This document shows, in pieces, positions 12,280 to 24,347 of a stretch of DNA of 64,000 nucleotides. Where the stretch lies: NCBI GenBank assembly GCA_002104935.1, contig MCGT01000016.1, forward strand, positions 62,001-126,000, in the 5' to 3' direction. The position numbers and the translations under genes are program-made. Position 1 is the stretch's first letter, and each line of letters starts with the position of its first letter. Below the pieces are notes generated by a model. The model was not told where the DNA came from and ran no database searches. It was given only the letters and a program-made list of their open reading frames with translations. The DNA comes from Hesseltinella vesiculosa. Lineage: Eukaryota > Mucoromycota > Mucoromycetes > Mucorales > Cunninghamellaceae.

Positions 12280-13750
12280 CGACATCCCTGCGTTCCATTT
12301 TTTCCTCCCTCTTACACATAATCAAAATATCTCTTATCCCCCCCCATATATCCCACCTCCCTTTATGATACTCAAGATTAAAAATCCCAAATTATGCTCA
12401 CCTTGATACTGTAAATGAAGAAGAGTGGATGACGATTCAGAAGTAGACACCGTCCGTGCGACAGGGGAAAAATCATCGGCCTGGGTTTAGGTCACACCTT
12501 CATGTCAAAGGCAGTGTTCGCCGATGACCAGCTACCCTGTGTGCACTGGCCAGGAATCGAGTGATCAGATCGATCTGCTATTTTGTAAGGGTGCGCAAAT
12601 GCATGGGTGATGTTGTTGAAAAGATCAAAATGGCTTTTGACAAGGTTCGCTATGACACCGCAGGATTCCCTCAGCGTGAAAAAATGAGAAATCGGCTATT
12701 TTCCCAGGGAACCGCCAGAGCCAATGTTCCATCCCAGACTAACTTCGCTTGAAACCTTGAACCCCATTCACTCCTGTTTTAATCATTCGATTGAGCGGGA
12801 CCATATTAAGTTGTAACAAAACTTGGAAAGTATTTTTTGTAGGTGATGGTATATCGCTTTTAATAGTTTTGATTGTCAAGGTAAATTTTAAGAGTTCTTC
12901 AAACCTTTTTTTTTTTTTTTTCCACGACCCAACATTTCGAAGAAAAGAAGAACAATACGTTGACAAAGAAAATTCATGCAGAGGAGGTGGAAAAATGGGC
13001 ACGGCATCAAGGGCAAATTTGTCAATCATCATGATTAGATCAAAAACATTTCTGATGACAGGTTTTGGCATGAATGGTTCAAAACACTGTGATTTTAAAC
13101 TTGTCTTTAGTCACACCAATCAGAAATGGGGGGAGCGAGCTAAACTTTCTGCGATGACCTAAAAAGCTACTTGAAAGGAATTATGTTCATCCAGGGAAAA
13201 CATGGCCTTGATGAAAAAGAGAACCACGTCAAGCCTTTTTCCAAAGGTTGTGTAGAGAGTGGTCCTCGCTGGTTTTTTTTTTTTTTCCCTCGTTTTGGGA
13301 TGATTGATCATGAATGCCGTCAGGTTGTTTTAACCTCAGATCAAGTTAAAACCATCAACAAGAAAATGTAAAATATGTTCCTCGGCGATGTTATTGAACG
13401 GAAAAAAGAAGTTGCTTAGAATAAGAAAAAGATGTTTACGAAATTGCCCATAATTATATGAAGATCAAAGCAAGATGAAAGAAAAAAAGACGAAGTTTGA
13501 CAAGTTTTGAAAGGAAAGAAAGGGGCCAAGAAAGGGCCATGAAATAGCTGACAAATTTGCATTGTGGAAGGTGTTGATAATTTGCGGAGGAGCCGGGAAA
13601 CAAGCAGCATTGTTACAAACGCTATTTTTCACATGAATGCTTCGACATAGCGTCTTCTTCCACGGAGCCTGAACTGACCAGTCAGCTTAAAAAGGAAATA
13701 TTGGAGGCCCCCCTTTTTTTTTTGCTTTACTTTTTTCCTGACTCACACCT
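12280..13750. other. Long intergenic region before isocitrate lyase
   Basis: About 1.5 kb with no supportable gene. Open frames (for example 12561-12752 and 13416-13610) are short and lack family features or splice partners. Long T runs occur at 12908-12921 and 13274-13286. Part of it is presumably the regulatory region of the isocitrate lyase gene. Confidence 0.5.
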
Positions 13751-13758
13751 TATTTAAG
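13751..13758 (+). promoter_or_regulatory. TATA-like element upstream of isocitrate lyase
   Basis: TATTTAAG lies about 85 bp before the isocitrate lyase ATG and is followed by a pyrimidine-rich leader (13768-13815), a layout typical of strongly expressed fungal genes. This is inferred from position and sequence only. Confidence 0.4.
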
Positions 13759-13835
13759 GCCATTCAGTTTTTTCTTTCTTTTCTCTGATTCTTCTGCATC
13801 TTTTTTTTTTTTTTGTAAAAAAACCAACATTAACA

Positions 13836-15678
13836 ATGGCTGATCAAGAACTCATTGCTTTCCAAAACGAAGTCGAACAAGTTAAACAATGGTGGAACTC
13901 TCCTCGATTCCGCAATGTTAAGCGTGTGTACACAGCTGAACAAGTTGTGTCCAAGCGCGGTAACTTGCCTGTTTCCTACGCTTCCAACACTCAAGCCAAG
14001 AAGCTCTGGACCTTGTTGGAAAAGAACAAGGCTACTGGTGAAACTAGCCACACCTTCGGTGCTCTTGACCCTGTCCAAGTAAGTCTTAAAAAACTATATA
14101 AAAAGAAAAAAAAGACTTAAAATTTTCTTGTTTGCTTAGGTGACCCAAATGGCCTCGGCTGGTTTGGAAACTGTCTACGTTTCGGGCTGGCAATCCTCCT
14201 CCACTGCCTCCACCTCCAACGAACCCGGGCCTGATCTTGCTGATTACCCTATGGACACTGTTCCCAACAAGGTTGAACACTTGTTCATGGCTCAGGTGTT
14301 CCATGACCGCAAGCAACGTGAAGAACGCTTGCGCATGACCCCTGAAGAACGTGCTAAGACTCCTGCCGTCGACTACCTCCGTCCCATTGTTGCCGATGCT
14401 GACACTGGTGTAAGTTTTTTTTTGGGGGGAAACGAGAGAATGAAGAGGCTCTTAAACTCACTTGCGCTTTTCATTAGCATGGTGGTATCACTGCTGTCAT
14501 GAAGTTGGCCAAGATGTTCGTTGAACGTGGTGCCGCTGGTATCCACATTGAAGATCAAGCACCTGGTACCAAGAAGTGCGGTCACATGGCCGGTAAGGTG
14601 TTGGTGCCTATTGCTGAACACATCAACCGCTTGGTGGCCATCCGTCTCCAATACGATATCATGGGTGTTGATAACGTGGTTGTTGCCCGTTCTGACGCTG
14701 AAGCTGCTACCCTCCTCACCACCAACATCGATCCCCGTGATCACGAATTCATTGTTGGTGCTACCACTCCCATGCCTCCTTTGGCCGAATTGATGGCTGA
14801 AGCCGAAGCCCAAGGCAAGGTTGGCCCTGCTCTCCAAGCCGTCGAAGATGAATGGGTTGCCAAGGCTGGCTTGAAGCGTTATGGTACTGCTGTCGCTGAC
14901 GAATTGGTCAAGGCCGGCAAGGCCAAGGAAGCCGAGGAATTCTTGTCCAAGATCCACTTCAAGTCTAACAAGGATGCTCAAGCTATTGCCAAGGAATATG
15001 GTGTCCAAGTCTACTTTGACTGGGATGCTCCCCGTGTCCGTGAAGGTTACTACCGCTATGAAGGTGGTACCGAAGCTGCCACTGCCCGTTGTACCGCTTT
15101 CGCTCCCTATGCTGATATGTTGTGGATGGAAACCAAGAAGCCTATCCTTTCTCAAGCCAAGCAATTCTCCGAAGGTGTCTTGAGTGTCCACCCTCAAGCC
15201 AAGCTCTGCTACAACTTGTCTCCTTCCTTCAACTGGTGAGTTTTTTTTTTTTTATTTTTATTTTTATTTTTTTTGGAGTGGGGTGATCAGAAGGCACACA
15301 TCACCGCCGAGGATCTTCCAGGTAGCTGACTGCTTTATTTTTTGAAGGGATGCTGCTGGTATGAACGATGATCAAATCGAAGCTTATGTCTGGCAATTGG
15401 GTAAGCTTGGCTTTGTCTGGCAATTCATCACCTTGGCCGGTCTCCACGCCAACGCCTTGATCTCTTCCACCTTCGCTCGCGCTTACAAGGCCCGCGGTAT
15501 GTACGGCTACGTCAACAACGTCCAACGCAAGGAACGTGAAGAAAATGTCGATGTTCTTCAACATCAAAAGTGGTCTGGTGCTACCTATGTTGATGAACTC
15601 ATCAAGACTGTCACCGGTGGTGTTGCTGCTACTGCTGCCATGGGCAAGGGTGTGACCGAAGATCAATTCAAGCACTAG
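13836..15678 (+). CDS. Isocitrate lyase
   Basis: Cleaves isocitrate to succinate and glyoxylate, the first committed step of the glyoxylate cycle, needed for growth on acetate, ethanol and fatty acids. Four exons: 13836-14078, 14140-14409, 14478-15235 and 15348-15678, about 533 aa, normal for fungi. The catalytic signature KKCGHMAGK lies near residue 210, and the fold's usual blocks are present ([35 protein letters not shown]). Codon use is strongly C-biased (GCC, ACC, GTC, AAG), suggesting high expression. No C-terminal SKL-type peroxisomal signal is present (it ends EDQFKH), so a cytosolic or other location is possible. Confidence 0.97.
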
Positions 15679-16512
15679 ATTTCCCCTTTTTTCAAAAATT
15701 ATCCCCCTCTTCATTTTTTTCCCCCTCCATGTATACAGTTTCCCATTTGTATTATAACGCTTCAACATAATAAACTCGATCGCAGTTGTTTCAATGAACA
15801 GGCTCAAAAAATTGACAGTTGTCACCCCCCAAAAACAATAATGAAAGAGCGCTAACATTTCCCCACTTGCCTTTTGTGACACTCAGCGATTAAATTTAGG
15901 TTTCAGAGGTGATAACGATAATCCCAACTTGGAAGTCTCGTTAGTCAGTGGAAATGTGGGGAGTGGAGGTCAAATTCACCAGATCTTTGACAGCACTCTC
16001 TTGAAAATATGACCTTTTGCTGTGCCATTTATACTTTTGCAAACTCTCATAACGTTTGATATGCTGAAATGACCAACCAAGAATGTTTATCATTATTCTC
16101 TTGTGTCCTTGAACCTCTCTTATTTAATCCCATGCTGGCGAAAAAAAAAATAAAAAAATAAAAAACAAAAGCACAGCGATCAGAGTTTTGATTGGATCAG
16201 CCCCACTCGTGTTTTCATGTGCAAATGATGTCAATGAAAAGCAAAATGGATATGTCCCTTTTCTTCCCGATTTAGTATGCTTGGATGCTCCCACGGATCA
16301 ATGTTTTTACAGGGCATGTCAACTGATCCTTCACTTTAAATAAAGACTGGTCCGTATTGTGCCGATTGGGAAATTTGCGATTCCTGATCTGCCCACTGCG
16401 TTTCACTCGACATAGTATTTTATTGTCGATAATTAAAATAAAAAAAAAAGGTATACACACAGTTATAAGTGAGGTGTGTGAGAATGAAAGAAAAAAAATA
16501 CAAAGGGCAAAG
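15679..16512. other. Convergent intergenic region, isocitrate lyase / TOP3
   Basis: AATAAA at 15769-15774 is a likely polyadenylation signal for isocitrate lyase. The rest is AT-rich with A runs (16141-16165) and short ORFs without recognisable features. Confidence 0.5.
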
Positions 16513-19373
16513 CTAGGCCCACTCAAAGAAGCCACATCCACCAGCATCACGACTACCGCGGGAGCAGCAGAAAAATTTACGACCATGATTGGCGCCATTG
16601 TTCGTGACCGTGCGCTCTACAGATGGAATCGCACAGTTGCAGTTGGGCATGGAAATAGGCTGACCATGACTGGCACCGCCTCGGCCCCGGCCACGACCTC
16701 GGCCACGACCACGTTCCCGACTAGTATTAGTGTTGCGGCCACGTCCTTGGTCTCGATCGCTGTTGGATCCACGGCCTCGACCTCGGCCTCGACCACGTCC
16801 ACGACCACGCTCATCGCTGGGAGCGTCGCCATTGGTTGTCAACGAGTTGGGCTGGTCATCGCCAGGATCGTTCAGCTCGGTGTTGCCAACATAACGACCA
16901 CGGCCAAGACGTCGTTGCTCATCTTCAGCTTGATCGTAAATTCGAACGACAGAACTAGCCAGAGTCTCAGCCCGATGACGCTGCACCACATACATTGACA
17001 GATACTTGCCTATGCATTCACGTAGCACCATGTCTTTCTCCTTGTTTCCGTTACAAAGCGCTGTTAGATCTAATTCCAGCTGGAAAAAAAAAGTGTCGTC
17101 GTCAGTTGCCACGTTTCCCCTCTTTTTTTTTTTTGAAAGCATTTTTTTTGAACAGCATTCTCCGCCACTTACAGTTTGTCGCAAATGTGGCTTAAATACA
17201 TCTTCTTCCAGGTCCATTTTTTCATATCCATCGACAAGGCCGATCCCCAGTGTGGACGGGATAAAATATTCCTGCCGCTTGAAGGCATAGTTTCGGCGGA
17301 TCATCATTTCGATATGCGAGGCAATCGTTGCGTCTGTTCCAATCCCGTTGCGCTCCATAAGGCCAATGAGATCAGCTTCGGTCAAGAGGTTGGGGGGAGT
17401 GGTGCGGCCGGGATCCATCAGCAATTCAGTCGGCTGGAATCGTTGGCCAAGGGTAAACGTCGGTAGAACCGAGTCGGACCACTTGTCATACGGATACACT
17501 TCTAGATAGTTTCGTTCACGAATCACCAAACCTAGCAAGGAAAACGTAAGGACGACGCCAATATATAGAAAAGGACAGGTGCAATGGATGTGACATACCG
17601 GTTGTGTTGAATTTTTCACTGGCAATGTCAATAGCGACCTTGGTTTCGTCACCAATCGCGTCGTCCCAGCAGCAGGCTAAATAGCGCCGTGTAATGAACT
17701 CGTAGATCTTCCTTGCCTCAGGGGGTATGCTGCTATGGCCAGGCGGGAGATAGGATGTGGGATGGATGGGAGGGTGGGCCTTGTCATTGTTCCGTCCATT
17801 GCGAGGGGGCCGAAAACTGCCGTTCATTAACCTGTTGTAATAAGAGGGAATGAGATTTGAAATGATCCTCTGAGCCCATGTCCCTACCTTTCAGCACATG
17901 TTCCCCAGTCTGTATCGCCTGTTTGCATGCCAATGTGCCGTTGAAAGTCAAAGTTCTTGTCAAATTGGTCGGTTTCCGTTCTTGGATAGCTGATGTAACC
18001 TTGCAAATAGAGGTTCTCGGCGTGGCGCATGATTTGTTCACCAGAAATTCGAAATATCCTTGTCCCGACCTTTTGCAGCTCCAGAGTCGTTAGTGGTTTT
18101 GGTTTCCTAGGGATTGCGTTTAAAAAAAAAAAAAAAAAAAGGTCAAGGTACTGGTGAATGGGGTCGCGCTGAAGGAGCCTACCATTTTTTCTTTTCTCTT
18201 CGGTCGACTTTGGTGACGGTGGCGGTCGGATGGTTGACACATTGATCGTAGAGGACAAAGCATACGTGCCGATCGAAACAGTGATGACGTGCCCAATTGA
18301 ATTTAGCAGTCTTGGGGCCGTCACTTTGCTGATGTGCAGGCTCAGAGAACGTGACCTTGATTTGCCAAAAGTCTTCAGGCATAAAGTTTTCACGTTCTAA
18401 AAATCGGCTGACAATGAATCCGAGGCATGGGAATTGACAGGGACCTATAGGAAGAAATGGCAGGATGGGTGAGCTCCAGTTTGCCGATGTTATTTACTGC
18501 TCCAAGCCTTCTAGCCTTACCGTAACTGATGACGCTGCGATCTAAACCGATCCGCCTTCGCAAAAGTATGGTCAGGAATCGCGTGTAAGCTGCCCCAGCT
18601 CGAAGATCCAATTCTGTTCGTGCTTCAACAGCCTGTACCATACGGCCATCAAGAGGTCGTGGATTATTCACAGCTCGATGAACGTCTCTGCAAGATAAAA
18701 GTAAAAAAGAAAGGGCTTAGTATCGGCTGTTTCGTTGGGTAGCAACTGCTCTTTTGATTTACTGTGGTTGCATGGATGAGAACTGGGCCCGCCAAACTGG
18801 GATGTTTCTGTTTCTGCTTTGGCAGATCGATACAATTTCACCGCCGATTCCTTCGCCTTCACGATCACAATCAGTCCATATAAACACACGTTCAGCTCTT
18901 TGGGCAAGTCGTCGCAGATTTTCGGCCACAGCTTCCATGTTCTAATCACATGCCATATTAAAAAAAAAAGCTCGGTGTCTTCGCATTTAACTCTGCTGCT
19001 TTGCCATAGACTTACATCAGGAATATCACGACTCACGGGAAGGCGGAAGAGATCCTCAGGATCGCACGCATCCCATTGTCTATGCTGAGGCTGAGGGAAG
19101 CGTAAATCCATAACATGGCCAAGTACAGATGTCATGATCATGGTCACTGTACGTCCATTGAGGGTATATTCGAATTCGTAGTTTTTGATATACTGATTTC
19201 CGGTTTGCGCCTAAGGGTCAGAACAAAAATCGAGAGATGTCAAGCTATGTGATTTCATTTAAACAGCACTCGAAAGCATCCAACCATATTACCGTTCGCA
19301 TGGAGTTCTGAGACAACACTTCAGCTAGGAGCTTGGCAGCTTTTGGTTTCTCTGCCACACATAGTATCGTCAT
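16513..19373 (-). CDS. TOP3: DNA topoisomerase III (type IA)
   Basis: Relaxes single-strand crossings and works with RecQ helicase and Rmi1 to dissolve recombination intermediates. Nine exons (minus): 19373-19293, 19210-19016, 18941-18763, 18687-18521, 18444-18183, 18106-17888, 17831-17599, 17531-17173 and 17079-16513, about 753 aa. The TOPRIM start reads MTILCVAEKPKAAKLL, with FIWTDCDREGEGIG for the metal-binding DxD region. The catalytic tyrosine lies in VISYGPCQFPCLGF, whose YG codons span an intron. A long RG-rich tract (about 16640-16810) and one GRF zinc finger (CNCAIPSVERTV to CGFFEWA) end the protein, as in animal TOP3A but with a single finger. It is head to head with the FKBP-TPR gene. 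Confidence 0.95.
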
Positions 19374-19500
19374 ACTAACATGGAAAGAGGCACAGTTTTT
19401 AAGTTGAAAGAAAAAAAAAACAGGACACGCAAAAGGGCAAATCGCGGCAGGTTTTTTATTTTTCGCTGTCTTTCCTCTTTTTCAAACCTTCAGCCTTCCC
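19374..19500. promoter_or_regulatory. Short bidirectional promoter region, TOP3 / FKBP-TPR
   Basis: Only 127 bp separate the two divergent start codons. The segment holds an A run (19410-19420) and a T-rich stretch (19450-19490). Shared control is inferred from spacing alone. Confidence 0.45.
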
Positions 19501-20724
19501 ATGAATGCAATCGGCAACGAACAAGGCATAACCAAAAACGTTATTCGACAAGGGACAGGCAGCAATGTCATGGAGCATGACCTTGTCTCTGGTAGGCGGC
19601 CAAGAACGCCTTTTTATTACCCAACCTGACCCTCTTCCCCAATAGTGCATTACGATGGGTACATCCAGGATACTGGCTATCGATTTGATAGCTCCACTGC
19701 CCTAAATTCGCCATTGACCTTCGTTGTTGGCCAAAGTAATGAATGAGCTAGAATGTTTTACCTGTCAGCCACTCTAACCATGGCCATTTCCATTTTATTG
19801 CGGCTGCACAGGTCAGGTGTTACCAAGTTTGGAGCAAGTTATCAAAACTATGCGCGTGGGTGAGCAAGCTGAGATTCTCATCGATGCCAACAAAGGTGCT
19901 CACACATATTTCAGCGTATGACAAACCCTCATAGTGACCCTCATTTATTACGGCTAGGCTATAACGAGCAAGGCCGTCCGCCCATCATCCCTGCCAATGC
20001 GTCGCTGCGATTTGACCTCACACTGCTGTCCGTGGAGCAGGTATGGAATTGAGTACGAGGGGATCTACACAAAGTGAGCGGTTTTAACGTTATGATGGAC
20101 TACCAGTCCAAAGCATCAACAGGCTATCTTTTGGACATGGCTGCACAGCTCAAGTCGAAAGGTAACGAGTTTTACAAAATTGGTGACATCGAGGACGCGC
20201 TGGAACAATACAAAAAGGTAAAGTAGGCAGCCTTTCGATCATACACTCAATGCCCATTGCCTTTTTTTTCTCTCCCTTTTTTATAGGCCAAAGTCAAACT
20301 GGATGCGCTGACGGCGAAAGATACCCAAGAAAAGGAAGAGACAATCACACTCGCAGTGTCGGTTCTGAGCAATATGGCTGCTTGCTATAACAAGTTGGGT
20401 GATTGGACAGCGTGTATTGGCATGTGTCAGCAAGTCCTTGCTTTGGATGAGTCACACATCAAGTCGTATTATCGTCTTGGTCAAGCCTATCTGAATACCA
20501 AGGAATACGAAGCTGCTATAGAAGTGCTCAGCAATGGCATCGAGGTATGCGGCAGATTCTTTTATTTTTTGTTTGCCCGCTCATGAGACCACAGCTGACT
20601 GACTTGTTACAAATAGCACGCTCCTGGTGAAGAATCTCTGCTAGCATTGCGGACGGCAGTGGAAAAGAAACATGCAATGTGGATGGCCAAAAATAAAGAA
20701 AACTTTAAATCCTTGTTCACTTAA
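19501..20724 (+). CDS. FKBP-type domain plus TPR protein (FKBP8/AIP-like)
   Basis: Predicted Hsp90-linked immunophilin, about 274 aa. Exons: 19501-19591, 19646-19735, 19812-19895, 19958-20040, 20107-20217, 20287-20544 and 20617-20724. Residues 1-115 form an FKBP fold (VHYDGYIQDTGYRFDSS; GYNEQGRPPIIPANASLRFD). The prolyl-isomerase core is degenerate: the FKBP12 segment VIRGWEEG reads VLPSLEQV here, so the pocket-floor tryptophan is missing and activity is probably weak or absent, as in AIP-like proteins. Residues 120-260 hold TPR repeats (SKGNEFYKIGDIEDALEQYK; SNMAACYNKLGDWTACIG; YYRLGQAYLNTKEYEAAIEV). No membrane anchor is present at the C-terminus, unlike FKBP8. Confidence 0.85.
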
Positions 20725-21090
20725 AACACAAATCATACTTTTTGCATCACGCCCGTCATAGGACATTGCTTCGTTGCAGCCAGCAATGATCGCCACGTTT
20801 TTGTGCTTACCCGCTCAACCAATACGGAAAGTCGATGCAGCCCTCGTGTCAGTTTGACTCCCACCATAAAAACAATGCAGGCTAGGAACGATCTAAGCGC
20901 TGGTTCTAACGTTAGGTTAAAATACGCCACTAATATAACCTCTCTCAGTGACGTGGGCCGAACCGGGTTTTGAAAATCAAAAAAAATTTATTCATAAGAG
21001 GATGGTTGGTATCTGAGGGAAAAAGAATAATTGGTAAAACTACACAATGGTACAAGAAGAGGGATATTATCGAAGAGGAAGGCAAGTCCG
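20725..21090. other. Convergent 3' intergenic region, FKBP-TPR / sulfate permease
   Basis: About 366 bp with no gene. Short ORFs on either strand lack any family feature. Confidence 0.5.
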
Positions 21091-23847
21091 TTAGTGTTTT
21101 TCATCTTGCTCCACTTCGATGGAATGCAATTCAATAGTTTCACGCAGGGACAACGAGTGCGTAGCAGCATTGACAGCCTCGTCACCACTCCAATGGAAGA
21201 AAGGATAGACATCCTTGGGCACAGGAATGGGCAGCGACAGGGTGGAGGCTGAACCGTTGCGGGTCTTATTGGCAAAGTCGTGGTCGATGTGATCTAGCTG
21301 GAACTTTTCGTCGTCCAAGTTGGATTCAATGTCATTTGAGGAAGAGGCACGAGATTGAGAGGCTGTGGGTTGCTGAGGGCCGTCCATGGAGACAGGCACG
21401 ACAGGAAGGATTTCTTGGCCATGTTGTTCTTGTCCAGGCAAGGGTTGAGTGCCGAAACCAGCGACAATCAGGGATTGACGGATAGCAGGGTGCACGATGT
21501 TGACAAAGTGGAACTCAACATGTTGGCCAGCATGGCGATTCAAGGCTGTCTGGGCATCGACGACAGCTTGAAGACCGCTGGAGTCCAGGCGGTTGACACT
21601 GGCAAAGTCGAGGATCAGGGCATGCAGGATGGGAAGCTTTTGACGGTCGGCATCCGAGGCAGCTGTGCTAGCATCGTTCCAGGCACGCTCACTCTTCTTG
21701 GGGACGGGGCCACCACGGCGGGTCTGATCCTTGCAGTATTCTACGATGCGGTCAACAACGTAGCTGGAGTTGGGGTAGGTGAAGGATTCTTCGACACGGC
21801 ACATCAGGATACCCCGGGGCAAGGGCTCGACCAGCTTGCCCAAAGAGGGGTGGTTGGGAGATACGTACAAGTAGCGTTGATGGGCAGGCTCGGTTTTGGG
21901 AACGTCGGAGATCAAAGGCACACGACCAAGAGCCCAGAAGCGAGGACGGGCAATGCGGAACAGGAGGATCAAGATGGACAGGCCCACAGAGGCATAGATA
22001 CCATATTCGACAGTGGTGAAGAAGGTGATAATGACAGCAGCAAAGAACACAAACAATTCCCACAAGCTGACAGCTGCAAGACGCTTGATGTACGAAGGGC
22101 CAGACACCAGATCAACAACGGCATGAATAACGACAGCAGCAAGGATGGCGTCGGGGATGTAGTAGAAAGCAGGTGTCAACACATATAGCGCAAGAACAAC
22201 CACGGCGGCCGAGAACACACCAGCAATGGGCGTGCGCACACCTGAGCGGGCTTTAATGGCAGTGCGAGAGAAGGAGCCGGTGGAAGGATAGGCACTGATC
22301 CAATAAAGAAAAAAATAACGAGGTGAGACTCCGCTGTGTTTTGCCTTGCTGAAAAATGTATTTTTTTTTTACCCAAAGAAAGCACCCCAGATGTTGGTAA
22401 AGCCAATGGCAATGATTTCTTGATCAGGGTTGATAGTGTAATTGTTGACACGGCCAAAGGATTTGGCAATAGCGACGTGTTCCAAGATCAAAATGATGAC
22501 ACCCGAAGGAAGTGAGGAAGCAATGTCGGAGATGATGGAGACATTCGTCGAAGGCACAGCCATGGCTTGGAAACCACTGGGCACGGTCTTGAGGATGCTG
22601 ATAGGTGAAGTGGTTTTGCCGATGTTGATAGCATAGGCGATAGCCGTGCCGACGATGACAAGAACACCGTTGCGCATGATGCTGAAGAAGAACAAGGGCA
22701 TGCTGTATTTGGGGAAGCGTTTTGTGAGGTATTGACAGAGGTAGCGCACACCGTAAAGCCAGACCAAACCGACCAAACCAAATGCGACATCCAGTTTCGT
22801 CTTGGGTAAGTTTTGGAAAAAGTGACCAAAAATCAGGTAGGCTGAGTCTTGGGTATTGATGAAACTCTTTAGACCAAAGAGGGCTGGCCACTGAGAAGGG
22901 AAAAAAAAAAAAAAGATTAGAACAAAACAAAGATTCATGAGCCGACTTCGAAAGCTTACCTGACCGATGGAAATGGTGATTGCACTGCCTGTCATGAAAC
23001 CAGCAATAGCAGGAGCTAATGAAAGTGAAAAGAAATGATGTCAGAAATAAAGTTAGTCAAGGTTTTCGTGCATAATGTGATGAAACTTTAAAAAAACCGT
23101 TGTACCTGGAATGAAATCAACGAGGATACCGAGACGTACGAGACCGATGAACGTGGCAATGGCGCCTGTGAACAAGGAAAATGCGACGGCGATTTGTTCG
23201 GGTGTGATATCAGGATTGGAAGCGGTGATGCGTGTGACTGTTTGGCCCACGAGCAATGACATCACGGCTAAGGGGGAGGAAGGTGAGCTAGATCATGAGT
23301 AGAATGTTGAATATTACCAGTGGGACCAATAGAAATATCTTTGGAAGTGGCAAAAAGACAATAAATGCAGAGCCCAACAAAGCCGGTGCTAAATTAGCCG
23401 AAAAAAAAACCTCGGGTCAGTGACACGGCTATTGGGCAATTACATTTTTCCGTTTGGGCATGATCCAGAAAATGCATGATTGTGATGTTCTTTTATGTGA
23501 AAATGCACTTACTAAAGACCGTATTGGGGGGGCAGTTGGGCAATTTTAGCATAAGCCATGGACTGAGGAACAATCACAATACCAACTGTGATGCCGGCAA
23601 TCAAATCGCCAACCAGCCACTGCAAAAAAAAAAGGAGTGAGCTCCACTTCTTATTTTTAACATCATTTTTTTTTATACTTACGTGAACATTGTAGCGATG
23701 AATCCATTTGAAGATGGGCAAAAGACCAACCAAGTAATCTTTTGTATATCGAGGAAGGTTTTTTGTCGTTTGTTCCACTTCCTTGCGGAAAGTCAATTCA
23801 TCATAATCAACAATGATCTCACCTTCGTTGCCCTTGGACGAAGTCAT
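21091..23847 (-). CDS. Sulfate permease, SulP/SLC26 family
   Basis: Plasma-membrane proton-coupled sulfate uptake, feeding sulfur assimilation. Seven exons (minus): 23847-23683, 23619-23513, 23388-23318, 23267-23106, 23015-22960, 22890-22373 and 22294-21091, about 760 aa, the family norm. The N-terminal cytosolic part is followed by the SulP signature region (LVGDLIAGITVGIVIVPQSM; AYAKIAQLPPQYGLY), about a dozen hydrophobic segments, then a cytosolic STAS domain (LILDFASVNRLDSSGLQAV) and a charged tail. It resembles yeast Sul1/Sul2 and Neurospora Cys-13/Cys-14. Substrate specificity is inferred from the family. Confidence 0.93.
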
Positions 23848-24347
23848 GGTCAAAGTGGTAAAATAAAAAAAAAAAAAAAAAGGTAAAGTGAAGAAAGATA
23901 AAAAATTAAATAAAAGAGAGGAAATTTATACTGCAAAACAAAAAAAAAATATGGTTTCCAAACCGAATTGGGCCATCTTCATGAAGCAAGTCAGTGAAAG
24001 AATTGCGCCATCGCCTGAAAGCCAAAAGCTTGTGGCCCTGAGTTTTAATTAAATGCGACCCCAGCAGCCAGTGATCTGCGCCATGGGCAACGCAACCAAT
24101 TCAATGGCAAAATGGCACAATGATGACATCCTAAAACCCAAAACAATTAAACTTTCTTTTTTTCCAACAATTCCTTTTTGAGACCAACGATGTTTATATT
24201 TTGATGCGTGAACAAAAAAAAAAAAAAGGGGGGGGGGAGATCAACGTGATGCAAAGAAAAGAAAAAAAAGATGGAATCAGGACAAATTTAGAATAGTGAT
24301 GATGGGAAAACAATGCAATTAATAAAAAACGGTGAAGAGAAAGCCCA
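23848..24347. other. Intergenic region upstream of sulfate permease
   Basis: 500 bp, very A/T rich, with A runs at 23866-23880, 23939-23949 and 24212-24225 followed by a G run (24227-24236). It should contain the sulfate permease promoter and the 3' end of the Spp2-like gene. No gene seen. Confidence 0.5.

Noticed and set aside
14373..15197. Long 274-aa minus-strand ORF inside isocitrate lyase
   Set aside because: It is the antisense shadow of a strongly codon-biased gene; its translation shows no family pattern.
21355..22188. 277-aa plus-strand ORF over the sulfate permease gene
   Set aside because: Antisense shadow of the large last exon of the permease, which encodes clear transport and STAS domains on the other strand.
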